NCBI GenBank assembly: GCA_024734495.1
Contig: JALMQS010000055.1
Span: 11,503,340 to 11,567,339, forward strand
Reading direction: 5' to 3'
DNA length: 64,000 nucleotides
Origin: Forficula auricularia
Taxonomy: Eukaryota > Arthropoda > Insecta > Dermaptera > Forficulidae
Made by a program: the position numbers and the translations under genes. Below the pieces are notes generated by a model that was not told where the DNA came from, did not search any database, and saw nothing but the letters and a program-made list of their open reading frames with translations. This document shows, piece after piece, positions 54,261 to 64,000 of the stretch (the stretch's first letter is position 1; every line of letters begins with the position of its first letter).

Positions 54261-56274
54261 TTACTAATAAATTTAGGCGAAATTATTTTAAAATTTAATT
54301 TGCTTTAAATTGAATGTCTAGGAGAGCGTCAAAGTATGTACTCATTTTTACACGATTTTTTAACTAACGGTATTTCCAAACCATTGAAATCTTCAAATAC
54401 CTCCATTCTCTCTTATCATTGACAACAAAAATTAATTAGACATCTTAAGAATTTTAAAAGTACAAGTAACTGGACCCTTAGTTTCTGAGCCCCACTCGCA
54501 CTTGAGTGGCTTATTTATCTTATAAAAATAAAGTTTGTGATATTCAAAAAAATTTCAGAAATATTGAGATTCTTAAAATGCAAAGATGATTAAAAAAAAT
54601 AATTATTCATAAAGTTTAAGAATAATCTTTATTTATGAGACTGCACTATACTTTATCAGACTGGTTACTGAGCTGATAAACTATTAGAAGGCTTATGACA
54701 AGTATATGTATATTTAGATATGCTTTTATTAGGTATACGTGTTAGTTTCAACACATGTTTGACCGTTTTATTTATTTATTTTTTTACCTAGAATTGAAAA
54801 TAAAAGATTTAAAATCAGGCTAAGCAGTAGAATAATTATAATACATTTACCAAAGTAGTAATTATCCTGTACATTACTCCCTCGTGCTCTCTGTTGTTGC
54901 TACTTGGGTTTGTGTTCCTAATTATATTCTTTTCACCAAATTTAATCTTCTTTTCATCGTTTCCATCTTTAATATTTTTGTCAGTCTTCTTTTCATTTCG
55001 TTCTTTTTTGTATAAAAACGGTAAATTCTTGAAATGGCTACGATTAATCAAAATCATGCTCCATCATCATCAACACCATTATCATCATCATCATTATCCT
55101 GATCATCTTCACTGACCATTACTCTTTTATCGTCGCTTTCACGTCATTAACTAGGATTTTTATCCGCTCGTCCGTTTAGCACTGATCAAGTTTCGATTGG
55201 AGGCGAATTTTTATTTTTGAAGGAATGAATTATATATTTTTTAACTGAATATAATTTTAAAACTATTTTTCATTCTCACAATATTTACTGTTGTATCATT
55301 ATAGTCGTTTGAAACTTGCCTAGATCACGCAAAAGATTCTAATCAAATGGACATTATAAATTGAGTAAGTAAATATATAATCAAGGTAAAAGTACTACTA
55401 TTATTTACATCGTAAAAATGATCTAGATATTAAATAAAAAAAATTCATAAAAGTAATAATATTTTAATATGCAGATATAATATATAATCTAACATCACAA
55501 AACACTTTTTAATTTTTTTATTTGTCTTGAAAAACGTCTGCTCGGTGTGCCTTCGGCGCTCTACCAGATAGCACCAAGATATCTTATTGACATCTTAAAG
55601 ACATCTTTCTGGTGTCTAGTAGGAGCTTGAATGTCCATAATATATTTTACATCTTCTAAACACTCAAAGAGAGAAAATGGTTAAGTAAAACAATAATACA
55701 TATATGCTCTCTTTGTGGAATCGACATGAATATATAACTACTTTTAAAAATGGTATTCAATTTTTAGGCCTTACAAATAATACACATTGTCTGAGGTCAG
55801 GATTATTATTCACGGATTTACATGCCTCCATAGAGCTAGTGTTGAATTTTTTAATAATAGTAATTTTAGGAGTCATAAGTCTGGATTTACTTCTGGTTTC
55901 TATTTGAATTAGAATCGAAGATATTTTGATTTGATTTTCAATGATTGAGTGTAGGAAGGGAATTGAAGTCTAAAGAAAAACTCACTTGCGTTGAATTGTT
56001 TCTAATTTGACCTCAACAAATGTTACTGCCTAATAAATAATTAGTAGGTATCTAATTTAAAGCAAGAATTTTCAATACAGGGTAGTGCTACATTACGTTT
56101 TCTAAGTGGTTCACAGAGATCTAGCAAAATTACGAGTACAGATTCTGATGATATTCAGTGCATTACGAATCAATAAATTTATCTTGCAATAAAATGCGCA
56201 CCCCAATTATTATAAATATTATTAATCAAATTTTTAAGTTGGAAAATGATAACAAAAATTTTTTCTTTACTTAG
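54261..56274. other. AT-rich stretch with CAT microsatellite
   Basis: (CATCAT)n-like sequence at 55060-55110 gives a histidine-rich frame (54894-55115) that is an artefact. The plus frame at 55704-55907 is unrecognised. Nothing else is seen. Confidence 0.45.
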
Positions 56275-57060
56275 ATTCCGGGGCATGCAGGGATAAATGG
56301 TAACGAACAAGCAGACCAACTTGCTAATCTAGCCAGGGTGGATGGGGAGTTTTTAAACATTGCTCTCCCTATTTCTGACATCTATAATATCACTAACAAA
56401 AATGGCAACAACAGTGGGCAGAGAGCAGTAAGACCAAAGGAGGCCATCTCTTTAAAATCGTTCCTATAATTCCCCATACACCATGGTTCATATACAACCA
56501 TTATTTTAAAAATCTGTCCACACTGATATTTCGTCTTCGTAGCGGTCATGCTCCCACACCGTCTCACCTACATAGACTGGGAGACAGGGATACTCCATTT
56601 TGCGTGTGCGGTGTTGAACATATTGGGGATATTGATCATATATATATATGAACTGTGATAGATATAAGATCAAAATTGAAAAATTTTACGCTGATATTAC
56701 TAATGAAAAAATTTTGCTACCAACAAGAATGACAATTCTTCTCCATTATACAAATGTTAAATCAGATATTACCAAGATAATAATAGGGCATATTTTGTCT
56801 ATTGGATGGTTTTGGAATAACACTTGACATACTACTCCACATCTCATATAATCAATACATATTATGAATTCCTTAAAGCCATTTCATAACTTATTCATAG
56901 TCTTCGACAATGATCCTTAGAGGCCTTTTTCATCTTGGGCCTCAGTTTTTATACTAAGGATCAAGGCAGGAACTTTTTGTAGCCCGAGCGGCGTGTGCCG
57001 CGGGTACTCCTATTGCTGTGTTCTGATATCATATTGGTCCTTGTTATAGGGTAAAAATAA
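56275..57060 (+). pseudogene. LINE RNase H-C-terminal end and 3' UTR
   Basis: Starts abruptly with IPGHAGINGNEQADQLANLA, the conserved C-terminal motif of retroelement RNase H domains (PGH.GI.GNE.AD.LA). Then in a shifted frame come WQQQWAESSKTKG, FRLRSGHAPTPSHLHRLG and FCVCGVEHIGDIDHI, followed after a (TA)n-induced shift by YMNCDRYK and a stop at about 56827. The RLR.GH..PSHLHR....D..C.CG..E...H....C order is the tail of Jockey/I-type LINE polyproteins. About 230 bp of 3' UTR follow, with GTAGCCCGAGCGGCGTGTGC. A 5'-truncated, dead copy. Confidence 0.85.
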
Positions 57061-57695
57061 AATTTTAATAATATAGAGTTGGCCAAATGCTTTGTTATGA
57101 GCGAGGCCAGGGAGAGGGAAAAAATGCGCACATTTGGTTATCCAAAAGTCGAATACATAAGTTAAATTTCCGATAGAGGCAAGTTTAAAGCTCGCATACT
57201 TTTATTTATACTTGGGTTCAAAATATAGGGATTTCGAGGAGAGGCGCATCGAAGCATTTGGAATGGGGCAGGCGAACTTAGCTAAGCCACTGAAAATTAA
57301 TGTAAGACCATAAATATATTTCGAATCTTGTCAAAAATTAGAATTTGATTAAGTATATTAATTATTACACGTAAAATATTATTTACATTTGACAAATATA
57401 TTTCGATTTATTGGGCTTAATCTTTGTTAACTTCAAACTTAAGTCGGAATCACTTGCCCTAAAATTGTATTTCTAATGCTCGAAAAGATCGAAATTTTAT
57501 TTATATGGAGGTGAAAAATCTAATTTCATTTTTAACAAAGCTTCTATTTTCTAAAAACTATGAATAAATATTCTTATGAAGATCCATTTAAGGCATAAAT
57601 TTTCATTCAGAATTTCAAGTTCGTTTTCCAGTTGACTTAGAGATTGTCATCGACCAAATTCCGAGCTGTTATGAATAATAATAATAATTAATAAT
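57061..57695. other. Unannotated stretch
   Basis: No gene recognised; (AAT)n at about 57675-57690. Confidence 0.45.
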
Positions 57696-57697
57696 AA

Positions 57698-58110
57698 GTA
57701 CTCACCATAAAGAATAGTAAAATGGCATACCTTATTGACATCACTATTCTAAATACCCATAATCCCCAGCAAGCCTATGGTGAAAAATTAAATAAGTATC
57801 TTGAGCTCGCAGAAGAAATTAAGAAAATGTGGAGACAAGATAGAGTGCTAATGGTGCCCCTTGTCATGTCTGCGACTGGTGTCGTCCCGAAGACGCTCCC
57901 TAAGAACTTAAAGGAGCTGGGCATTTTCGGAGGGGGTGTTATCACGACGGTGCAGAAGGCTGTACTGCTGGGTACGTGTGCGACAGTCCGGAGGTTCCTG
58001 AACCTTCCCTCATCAAATATATAGAATCTTTCATCTTTGCTATTTATAGCCGATGTATAGTATAATAAAAACCTCCTTCAAAAGGGGAGAAAAGAATAAA
58101 AATAATAATA
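57698..58110 (+). pseudogene. Non-LTR retrotransposon C-terminal fragment (REL-endonuclease type)
   Basis: The frame reads AYLIDITILNTHNPQQAYGE, KLNKYLELAEEIKKMWRQD, MVPLVMSATGVVPKTLPKNL, TVQKAVLLGTCATVRRFLN and ends at 58024. D-(x)-P...EK..KY..L..E....W....V.IVP.V....G..PK followed by QKA.LL.T...VR.FL is the layout of the C-terminal end found in retroelements with a restriction-like endonuclease; the family assignment is from memory. The frame is intact over 100 codons, so the insertion is relatively recent, but the 5' part is missing. The tail is TATAGTATAATAAAAAC, then AATAAAAATAATAATA. Confidence 0.75.
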
Positions 58111-58290
58111 CATTTATTGAACCAATCGTATTACATGAAATAAAGTTTACATTGAATTTGAGGCTTCGACTTCGGAGATTACTTCCCCACTATCGACGGT
58201 TCTTGATCTCCTTGAGCATGCGATAATCTTTTTAATCCTTGTTTTAATAAGAGGAAAAAACCTCTTTGCCATCTTGATCCTCTCAGGATA
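58110..58290 (-). mobile_element. Family F SINE-like element, copy 3
   Basis: The reverse complement carries AAGAGGTTTTTTCCTCTTAT, TAAAACAAGGATTAAAAAG, GTGGGGAAGTAATCTCCGAA, GTCGAAGC and the end ATTGGTTCAATAAATGTATT. In this copy ATGGCAAAGAGG starts a frame of about 42 codons, so the family might derive from an mRNA. It abuts the LINE tail in opposite orientation. Confidence 0.7.
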
Positions 58291-58429
58291 TCCAATTCAT
58301 TATCATTCTTCAATAATGATCCATTACCTATTCCTTTTTCAAATCGTTTTTGAATATCATTAAATCATTATGAATAATATATTTATACCGACACCGGTCA
58401 AAATGACAGCATTTTACCATGACTAATTT

Positions 58430-58710
58430 TCATATGAAAATCAAATTTCATTTCAATTATTTTCAATTATTCTATTATATAAATGAGTGTTTTATATATA
58501 GAGATGAAATATTTTAATTTCGTTAAAATACCTTAATCCCTTTTTAAACCCTTTGTCAAGAAAATAAATTTTATCAAGGGACCCCCTCGCCAAAACCTTA
58601 AGTGCTTCGTCCCCTTCCCCAAACCCTAATTTTAATTTTTTTTTTGCACTGCGATCCTGCACCGCAGAGGTTGCGGGGGCATTATTTATACCACTGTTAA
58701 TTTCTAGTAC
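58430..58710 (+). repeat. Diverged single satellite unit and LINE 3' end
   Basis: AAATCAAATTTCATTTCAAT, TATATAGAGATGAAATATT, AACCCTTTGTCAAGAAAAT and ATCAAGGGACCCCC correspond in order to the 176-bp unit at 42329. They are followed by CCGCAGAGGTTGCGGGGGC, similar to the LINE 3' block near 44000. It suggests the unit is native to that LINE end. Confidence 0.5.
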
Positions 58711-60120
58711 TTTATTTGAATACCAAAATACAATGTATAATATTCCAGAAAACACCTGATTTAAAGTATTCTAATAAAAAAGGCTTTAACTACTTTGGCC
58801 TCACAATAATTTTATGCCAAATAAGACTATATGCCACAAACAATGTTTCGAATTCTTTTAAATGTAAAAAAACAGAAGTAGGTATCGTTTTAACTGTTGA
58901 AATAGGAATCCAGAGTGTAACTCAATAAGATTGATGTGAAGCGTAAAATTAAGCTTGTCATTCCAATAAGCCAATTGAGAATTGTATTGCTCTGTAATTG
59001 CTGAGAAGAAAAGGGAGAATCACCGTAAGAAAAGAAAAAATTATTCTTTGACCATTTTTCAAAAAGTTACACTTCCCACAAGGCCGTTCGAATAAATTAT
59101 AAATACTTAATTATTTATTAATAATAAAAATAGAAAATTATAATGATTTGGCTATTTTAAAAAAATTTATATTCTCAAAAATCTTTAAACCCTAAAAATT
59201 ATATATTGTTTATAAGCATTTTCTAAAAATGTATATATAACACCAAGAAAGAAAGGAATGTAAAAGTTCTTTAATCTCGTTCAAAAATATAAAATTAATT
59301 ATTTAGATTAGCCCCATGGCCGGTCTTAACCTTTACAACTTCCATTTGCGCTTAATCAAATTCAAAATGGGATTAATTTAATTTACATTTAGATGTGACT
59401 AGTCGCAATTTGAAATTCAATAGTCCCATTTTGAAATTAACAAATAACATTTTAAAATAGTATATTTCCATTTTGATAATGATTAATTCCAATTCAAAGT
59501 TGAAACGTTATCTTTATTCCAGCATTTAAAACTTAATCGTTATATATTATTATAGCATATGTTGCTATGTATTTTGATAGTTATAATCATTTTTCTGTTG
59601 CCTAAAACGGGACCCTATTATGTCGTTACATTGTCTGTCTATATGCCTGTCAGAGCATTTTGTACCTCGAAAACTAACTACTAGATACACACATGAATTT
59701 TACAAGTTTGATGTACCATATATTCATTTTATTTTGAAAGTAAAAATCATATTAAAATTTTAATCAAATAATTATTTTTGCAAGAATTTTTTGTAGAGTC
59801 GAAATAAAAAAAATATTGTTTTATCATTAAGTTTGAGGTAATAAATTTAATTTTGTTAAGGGAGAATGGTGTGGGTTCTTAGTGAAACATATTTAAATAA
59901 AGTAAAGAAAATTTTAAAATGAGAGTGTGAGAGAACCCCAAAGTGGCCATTTTCTGATGATTTTTGAACCATCAATTGTGGATTAACTACAAATTATGAA
60001 AACATCCCACAAATTCACTCACTGTCTTCTTATATCAACGATAAATAAGAACGAATTTGATATCTCAACAAAATTGTGTTATTATTCATTTTTACTTTAT
60101 CCAATGCGAAGCAATTCTTT
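58711..60120. other. Unannotated AT-rich stretch
   Basis: Repeat-like sequence at 59600-59720 matches 54130-54260. No gene recognised. Confidence 0.45.
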
Positions 60121-60123
60121 TGG

Positions 60124-60372
60124 ATTTTAAGTCGATTCTTCCACGTTTTCAGTAGAGATTGCCATTATAGTTAAAACATCAAAAATGCAATGCAATAAGG
60201 TCATTCCTCTAGTATTAGATGAGAATCGATCGTTATTTTTGATTTTAAGCCGATTCCTTCCATGCCTTCAGCAATGGTTACCTATAATAATCGAAACGTC
60301 AAAAATCTAATGTAGAATTGTTATTCCTCAAGTATTAGATGAGAATCGATCACTATTTTTGAATTTAAGTCT
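60124..60372 (+). repeat. Tandem repeat, two units of about 119 bp
   Basis: ATTTTAAGTCGATTC at 60124, ATTTTAAGCCGATTCC at 60242 and AATTTAAGTCT at 60362 mark the unit starts. Shared blocks: TAGTATTAGATGAGAATCGA or AAGTATTAGATGAGAATCGA, and GTTATTTTTGA or CTATTTTTGA. Unit two contains TAATAATCGAAACGTC, unit one the decayed TATAGTTAAAACATC. Confidence 0.7.
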
Positions 60373-60499
60373 ACATGGACTGCAAAAGCAAGTGATATCT
60401 GATTAATAATAAAGGAATAAACATATTAATATTTCAAATGATTTTGGATAAAGTTTAGCAACGATCCGTTGCAGTTTATTTATTTAGTTTTGACAAAAA

Positions 60500-60680
60500 A
60501 CTTACCGAAAGAAGATAAGGATAAGGGTCTGAACTCTTTCTCGGCATTTCATGCCAGAAATCACCCTTTCGATTTTATTTGGTGTGCCCCTGGCCCTCTT
60601 CAGGGGCCTTGGGCTGCAGCGCTCTCTGACCCCTCTCTTCTCGACGCCTCTGTATACGAGTGTGATTTACACTAGGACGG
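60500..60680. other. GC-rich patch of unknown origin
   Basis: TGTGCCCCTGGCCCTCTTC, AGGGGCCTTGGGCTGCAGCG and CCTCTGTATACGAGTGTG stand out from the AT-rich surroundings. The plus frame 60469-60675 crosses it with no recognisable domain. A degenerate hAT interior or an old exon are both possible. Confidence 0.3.
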
Positions 60681-62060
60681 CTTATTTTCAGAATTCTTAT
60701 CCCTGAATTGAAGTGATTCCCAGTGGCAAAATCAAAATTACCTATTCCTTGTCTACTTTACAACTCGACCTGTTGCATTTGATATTCACCTGAAATTTCA
60801 GCGAATCTATGTTATTTTTTCTCACTATTATACAATTATTATTTTTTTACATATCGATTCGGGTTATGAATTTTATTTGAAGTAAAAAATAAAAAGGTGT
60901 CATTAGGATAGATGGCTCAAGGGGACAAGGTCATCATCATCATCATCTCACGTCTTTTGAACTCCACACAGTGGATATTTAAGGTAGAAGCATCAATTTC
61001 TTACGTTGAACCGCAGAGCGCCGCACTTGGGTCCGTTATGTCCCACACCGTTCTCTCTTTTTATCTTCTTCCCATGAAGAGGAACTCACTCACACACACA
61101 CACAACAAACTCGTAATTCTACCAATATAATTATTCCTTTTTTGATGTTTTTCAAATTGTCTGTTTGAAGTCGGTCAGTCTTTATTTAGAATCGTCTCGA
61201 CTAAATAAACATTTCACAATACGTGCAAAAAAACTACACACGGCTATTTATTCTACAAAGAAGCGATGAATTTTAATCAAGCTATTCTTATTTAACGAGA
61301 GAGGTTTATAAGGAAATAAGACTTGATGGATTTTCAATCGCTTTAACGATTCCATCCATATAGCTCTGAATTTTTTAACACGGATCTTTTTACTTTTTTT
61401 AATTCATACAAACAAAAGCGGTTATCTAATGGGTGATGAATGTATCAGGATTTCGGTCTAATTAACACATCTTAATTGCTTTTTATTAAGATTACCATTC
61501 TTTTTTCATCATTTTTACTGCCATAAAATTGATTTCTCAGTTTTTAAAATAATTACAAAAAATAAATAAGTAATAATAATAATCAGCATTTTTTTTCTTA
61601 AGAAATAGTTCTTTAGCATATGATAGAGAGATTCACCTATCAGGATTTGGCCCAAATTGGTCATTCTGGCACTCGGTTTCGATTCTCGAGAGGGTAAAAA
61701 CAACCCTTCTGACATATAATTGAAAAAAATCAATTATACCTCTGATCTAATACATAACAATCTCTTGTAATTTTCTTGGGGCTTTATAAAGTGTTTATAA
61801 AACAATGTTTAGCTTAATTTTGTAATTTCATCAGGCTCACATCTATGGACTAACAAATATAGTATTCTTGCCACAAAAATAATAAAATCCTTGATTTTAC
61901 TCTATAACTTTTAATTAATGATTTGGAATTTATTCAGTTAAATGCAAAAGCCTTATTATTTTGTGGCAAGTGTACTGTATTCATAGTTTTGATCCGGATA
62001 AAGCTTCAAACTATATCCAAATGTTATTAACTCTAACTAGAATTATTTGAGTCATTTTTC
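60681..62060. other. Unannotated stretch with CAT and CA microsatellites
   Basis: (CAT)n at 60932-60947 and (CA)n at 61091-61103. The frames at 60912-61130 and 61515-61733 are unrecognised. Confidence 0.45.
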
Positions 62061-62064
62061 CATC

Positions 62065-62170
62065 ATACACCTGGCCCCTCTCTTATATTTAATAAAATAA
62101 TTTTTAATTTTTTACGAAAGAACCCCTCTTAACTTCCGACCCATTATCTATTAATATGTCGTGAACAAAT
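62065..62170 (+). repeat. Family B 5' fragment
   Basis: CATCATACACCTGGCCCCTC and ATTTTTTACGAAAGAACCCC match the copy at 62732-62835; the two pieces may be a local partial duplication. Confidence 0.5.
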
Positions 62171-62550
62171 TTTACAGAAACTGTGGGGATGGACGTGGAA
62201 TGTTTTAGTCGGAATGCGGTGTGACTTGACTGGGTATTTTCAATTTCACTAAGTACCTATGTGACACAGAGAATATAAAAATTTTATCACTATAAAACTT
62301 TATCACACTACGAATATACAGACAGAAAGACTGACAGAAGAACCTGTCGAAACTGAAAAGTTTCTAGTTAGTAGGGAAATTTAAAAAAGCTCTACTCTAT
62401 GTATATTCTCTATTGGATTAAATTTTGTTTCTGAATTAAATCAGAAATTTATAGTTTAGTTTTTTCATTCTCACCAATTCGTAGCATAAGGCTTCCCTCC
62501 CTCTTGGGCATTCTGGCGTACATACTTCCCTACTTCACTTTTAACTTTTA

Positions 62551-62663
62551 AGGAGTTCGGTGTTGGTTCTAGGTGAAACATTTTAATATAATAGTAAAAC
62601 TTGAGTAAGATACGAGGTAAGTTTCACCTACCTCGTATCTTACTCAAGTTTTATTATTATACT
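62551..62663. repeat. 34-bp palindrome beside a GGTGTTGG box
   Basis: AGTTCGGTGTTGGTTCTAGG, GTGAAACATTTT precedes arms ATAATAGTAAAACTTGAGTA...CGAGGTA (62586-62619) and TACCTCG...TACTCAAGTTTTATTATTAT (62629-62661), only 9 bp apart. The box is shared with 5201-5448 and 7715-7750. Confidence 0.75.
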
Positions 62664-62731
62664 TCACTTTTGGTTGCATAACCTGCAGGCGTTCCCAATA
62701 TGGGTCAGGACAGGGATGGAAAATATAAGTT

Positions 62732-63426
62732 AATAAACTGATGTTGCCATCCACATGACACTTACCTGGCACCTCTCTTATATTTAATATTTAATAAAAT
62801 AATTTGTAATTATTTACGAAAGAACCCCCCCCCTATTAATTTTGGGCCCATTAGCAATTAATAATATCTCGTTTTAATTATGAGACTATTCTATTAGAAA
62901 TATCAGTTATCTTTGATTTTTGTTTGAAAAAATTTTGACCCCTCCCTCCCTCCTCCTTTTGGTCACTATTAATTTCACATAGTGAGTCATTTTCATAAGG
63001 TCATATAGAGTGCATATGCAAAATTTCGTACAAATTGATCAAAGGGTCTAAGACTTATATTGATATTTTATAACCCCCCCCTTGCCCTTAATTTTTTTTC
63101 TAATTCAACCAAAATCTAATCAGATTTTAATCTCAATATAAAGAATCTACATCTGAAATTTCGTTTTAATATTCCCACTAGTTTTTGAGCTAGACCGTAC
63201 ACAAAATTTGGTAACGTATAAAGACAAAATCATTAATTCTCGTAAAATATAATTTTTTCGATGCTCACTCTTTAGACTTTTTTAGAGCAAAACGCCATGG
63301 TTTCGCTCAATTTTTTTAAACACAATAGTTTGAGCCGTTTTTTAGAAGCAAAAAAACAACAATTTTTCATGTACGATTATAATACATGACCAATTTGACA
63401 ATACCCTGTATGGTAAAGTAAAATGG
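62732..63426 (+). repeat. Family B repeat, near full length
   Basis: From AATAAACTGATGTTGCCATC to ATACCCTGTATGGTAAAGT. All blocks are in order, with a diverged interior (AGTCATTTTCATAAGGTCAT in place of the usual tandem modules). Confidence 0.75.
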
Positions 63427-64000
63427 CTTCGATCCTCTACCAGGTGGCCCTAGGATTGTGTTCAGTAGCTTGAAAGCTACTTTCAAAATGTAAATACTTG
63501 CTAAGAACAATTGAAAGCAGTGTGTTCAGGAATAAGAAGAGGCTCGCTGAAGGTAGGCTTCGTGATTTGTAAATATTAAAAAAGTGAGAAAATAGCCCAA
63601 ATATCGGAGAAAAAAGTTAACAAGTAATTGGCACAAAAATTTGTTATTAATAAGTTTTGCTTCTGTACCAAATTTCAGCATTCTAGCTAGTTCATCTTAA
63701 TTAGAACATTTTGAATAGAATTAGGTTATTTTTACATAATTAATGGACAAAGAAATAAACTTGGTAGGTTGGCAAATTTTTCTCGACGGCTCGAATTAAA
63801 AAGATGAAACTTGGCACAGAGCAATGGCTTTATTAATACAGACTTGTGCCTATTGTCCGGATTTCAATATTTGTATATTAAATTATTATTATTATTTTTA
63901 TATATTAAATAATAATAATAATAATAAAATAAAAATATGGAAGGTCGTAGAAAGTTACTTCGACTGCCGAAATGCAAATTATTTTAAAAAACAAATAACT
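63427..64000. other. Unannotated end of window
   Basis: AGTAGCTTGAAAGCTACT is a small hairpin (63466-63483). 63785-63845 (GATGAAACTTGGCACAGAG, GGCTTTATTAATACA) resembles 22585-22625. (ATT)n and (AAT)n face each other at 63880-63930. Confidence 0.45.

Noticed and set aside
54894..55115. Histidine-rich open frame
   Set aside because: Produced by a CAT microsatellite; the upstream part is hydrophobic chance sequence without a domain.
1..64000. Bacterial features, CRISPR arrays, rRNA genes or viral genes
   Set aside because: No compact coding, no evenly spaced identical repeats with unique spacers, no rRNA-like conserved blocks and no viral protein motifs were seen.

Overview
The window is AT-rich, intron- and repeat-dominated eukaryotic DNA, almost certainly from an arthropod and probably an insect. 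Three things point there: a chitin-binding (peritrophin-A type) exon at about 30761-30934 with a consensus splice donor; many decayed non-LTR retrotransposon and hAT fragments; and short dispersed families that resemble, from memory, repeats common in insect genomes (elements bounded by AACCGACTTCAAAAA, and remnants with ACTAGCT...GGTCCAGGC). There are no operons, ribosome-binding sites, rRNA genes or CRISPR arrays. Nearly all open frames of 60-130 codons are chance frames in AT-rich DNA. No complete host gene is visible; at best single exons of long-intron genes are present.

Layout. 1-3345: AT-rich DNA with a tRNA-like relic (about 1295-1395), a hAT-like end (2325) and a fragment of repeat family B. 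3346-5892: a copy of repeat family A carrying three nested insertions, each with target-site duplications (TSDs). 5893-14080: further remnants of families B and F, a perfect-looking foldback (11129-11296) and a possible Cys-rich exon (11685). 14081-25116: mostly unique AT-rich DNA with a LINE remnant (18010-18275) and several hairpin/CGAAACG motifs. 25125-27362: a hAT element containing a second family A copy and a 20-bp minisatellite. 30560-32660: the chitin-binding exon sandwiched between LINE pieces, followed by foldback family E with a MITE inside it. 36840-37766: a complete but dead hAT element with a perfect 8-bp TSD. 38120-41125: three inverted-repeat elements. 42235-43520: a six-copy satellite of about 176 bp inside a LINE 3' end. 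44749-44980: a clean tRNA-derived SINE. 46672-48935: family E copies and another LINE 3' end. 49021-49921: an unusual chain of stem-loops bounded by a near-identical 15-bp direct repeat. 51200-52803: families D, B and a third family A copy in reverse. 56275-58710: three different LINE 3' ends and a family F SINE. 60124-63930: a short tandem repeat, more family B and microsatellites.

The most unusual recurring signal is a compact motif, CTGANGA - one spare base - short hairpin - GAAAC(GTC), often followed shortly by an AATAAA-like string. It occurs about ten times in otherwise unrelated repeats on both strands, frequently inside inverted repeats. It resembles a hammerhead ribozyme core with one inserted base. 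Two of the repeats carrying it share blocks in circularly permuted order, as expected of tandem or circular retroposons. The second unusual signal is the stem-loop chain at 49021-49921, in which four tandem units keep a hairpin while its stem sequence changes. Everything here rests on reading the sequence by eye; family names are inferences from motifs, not database matches.
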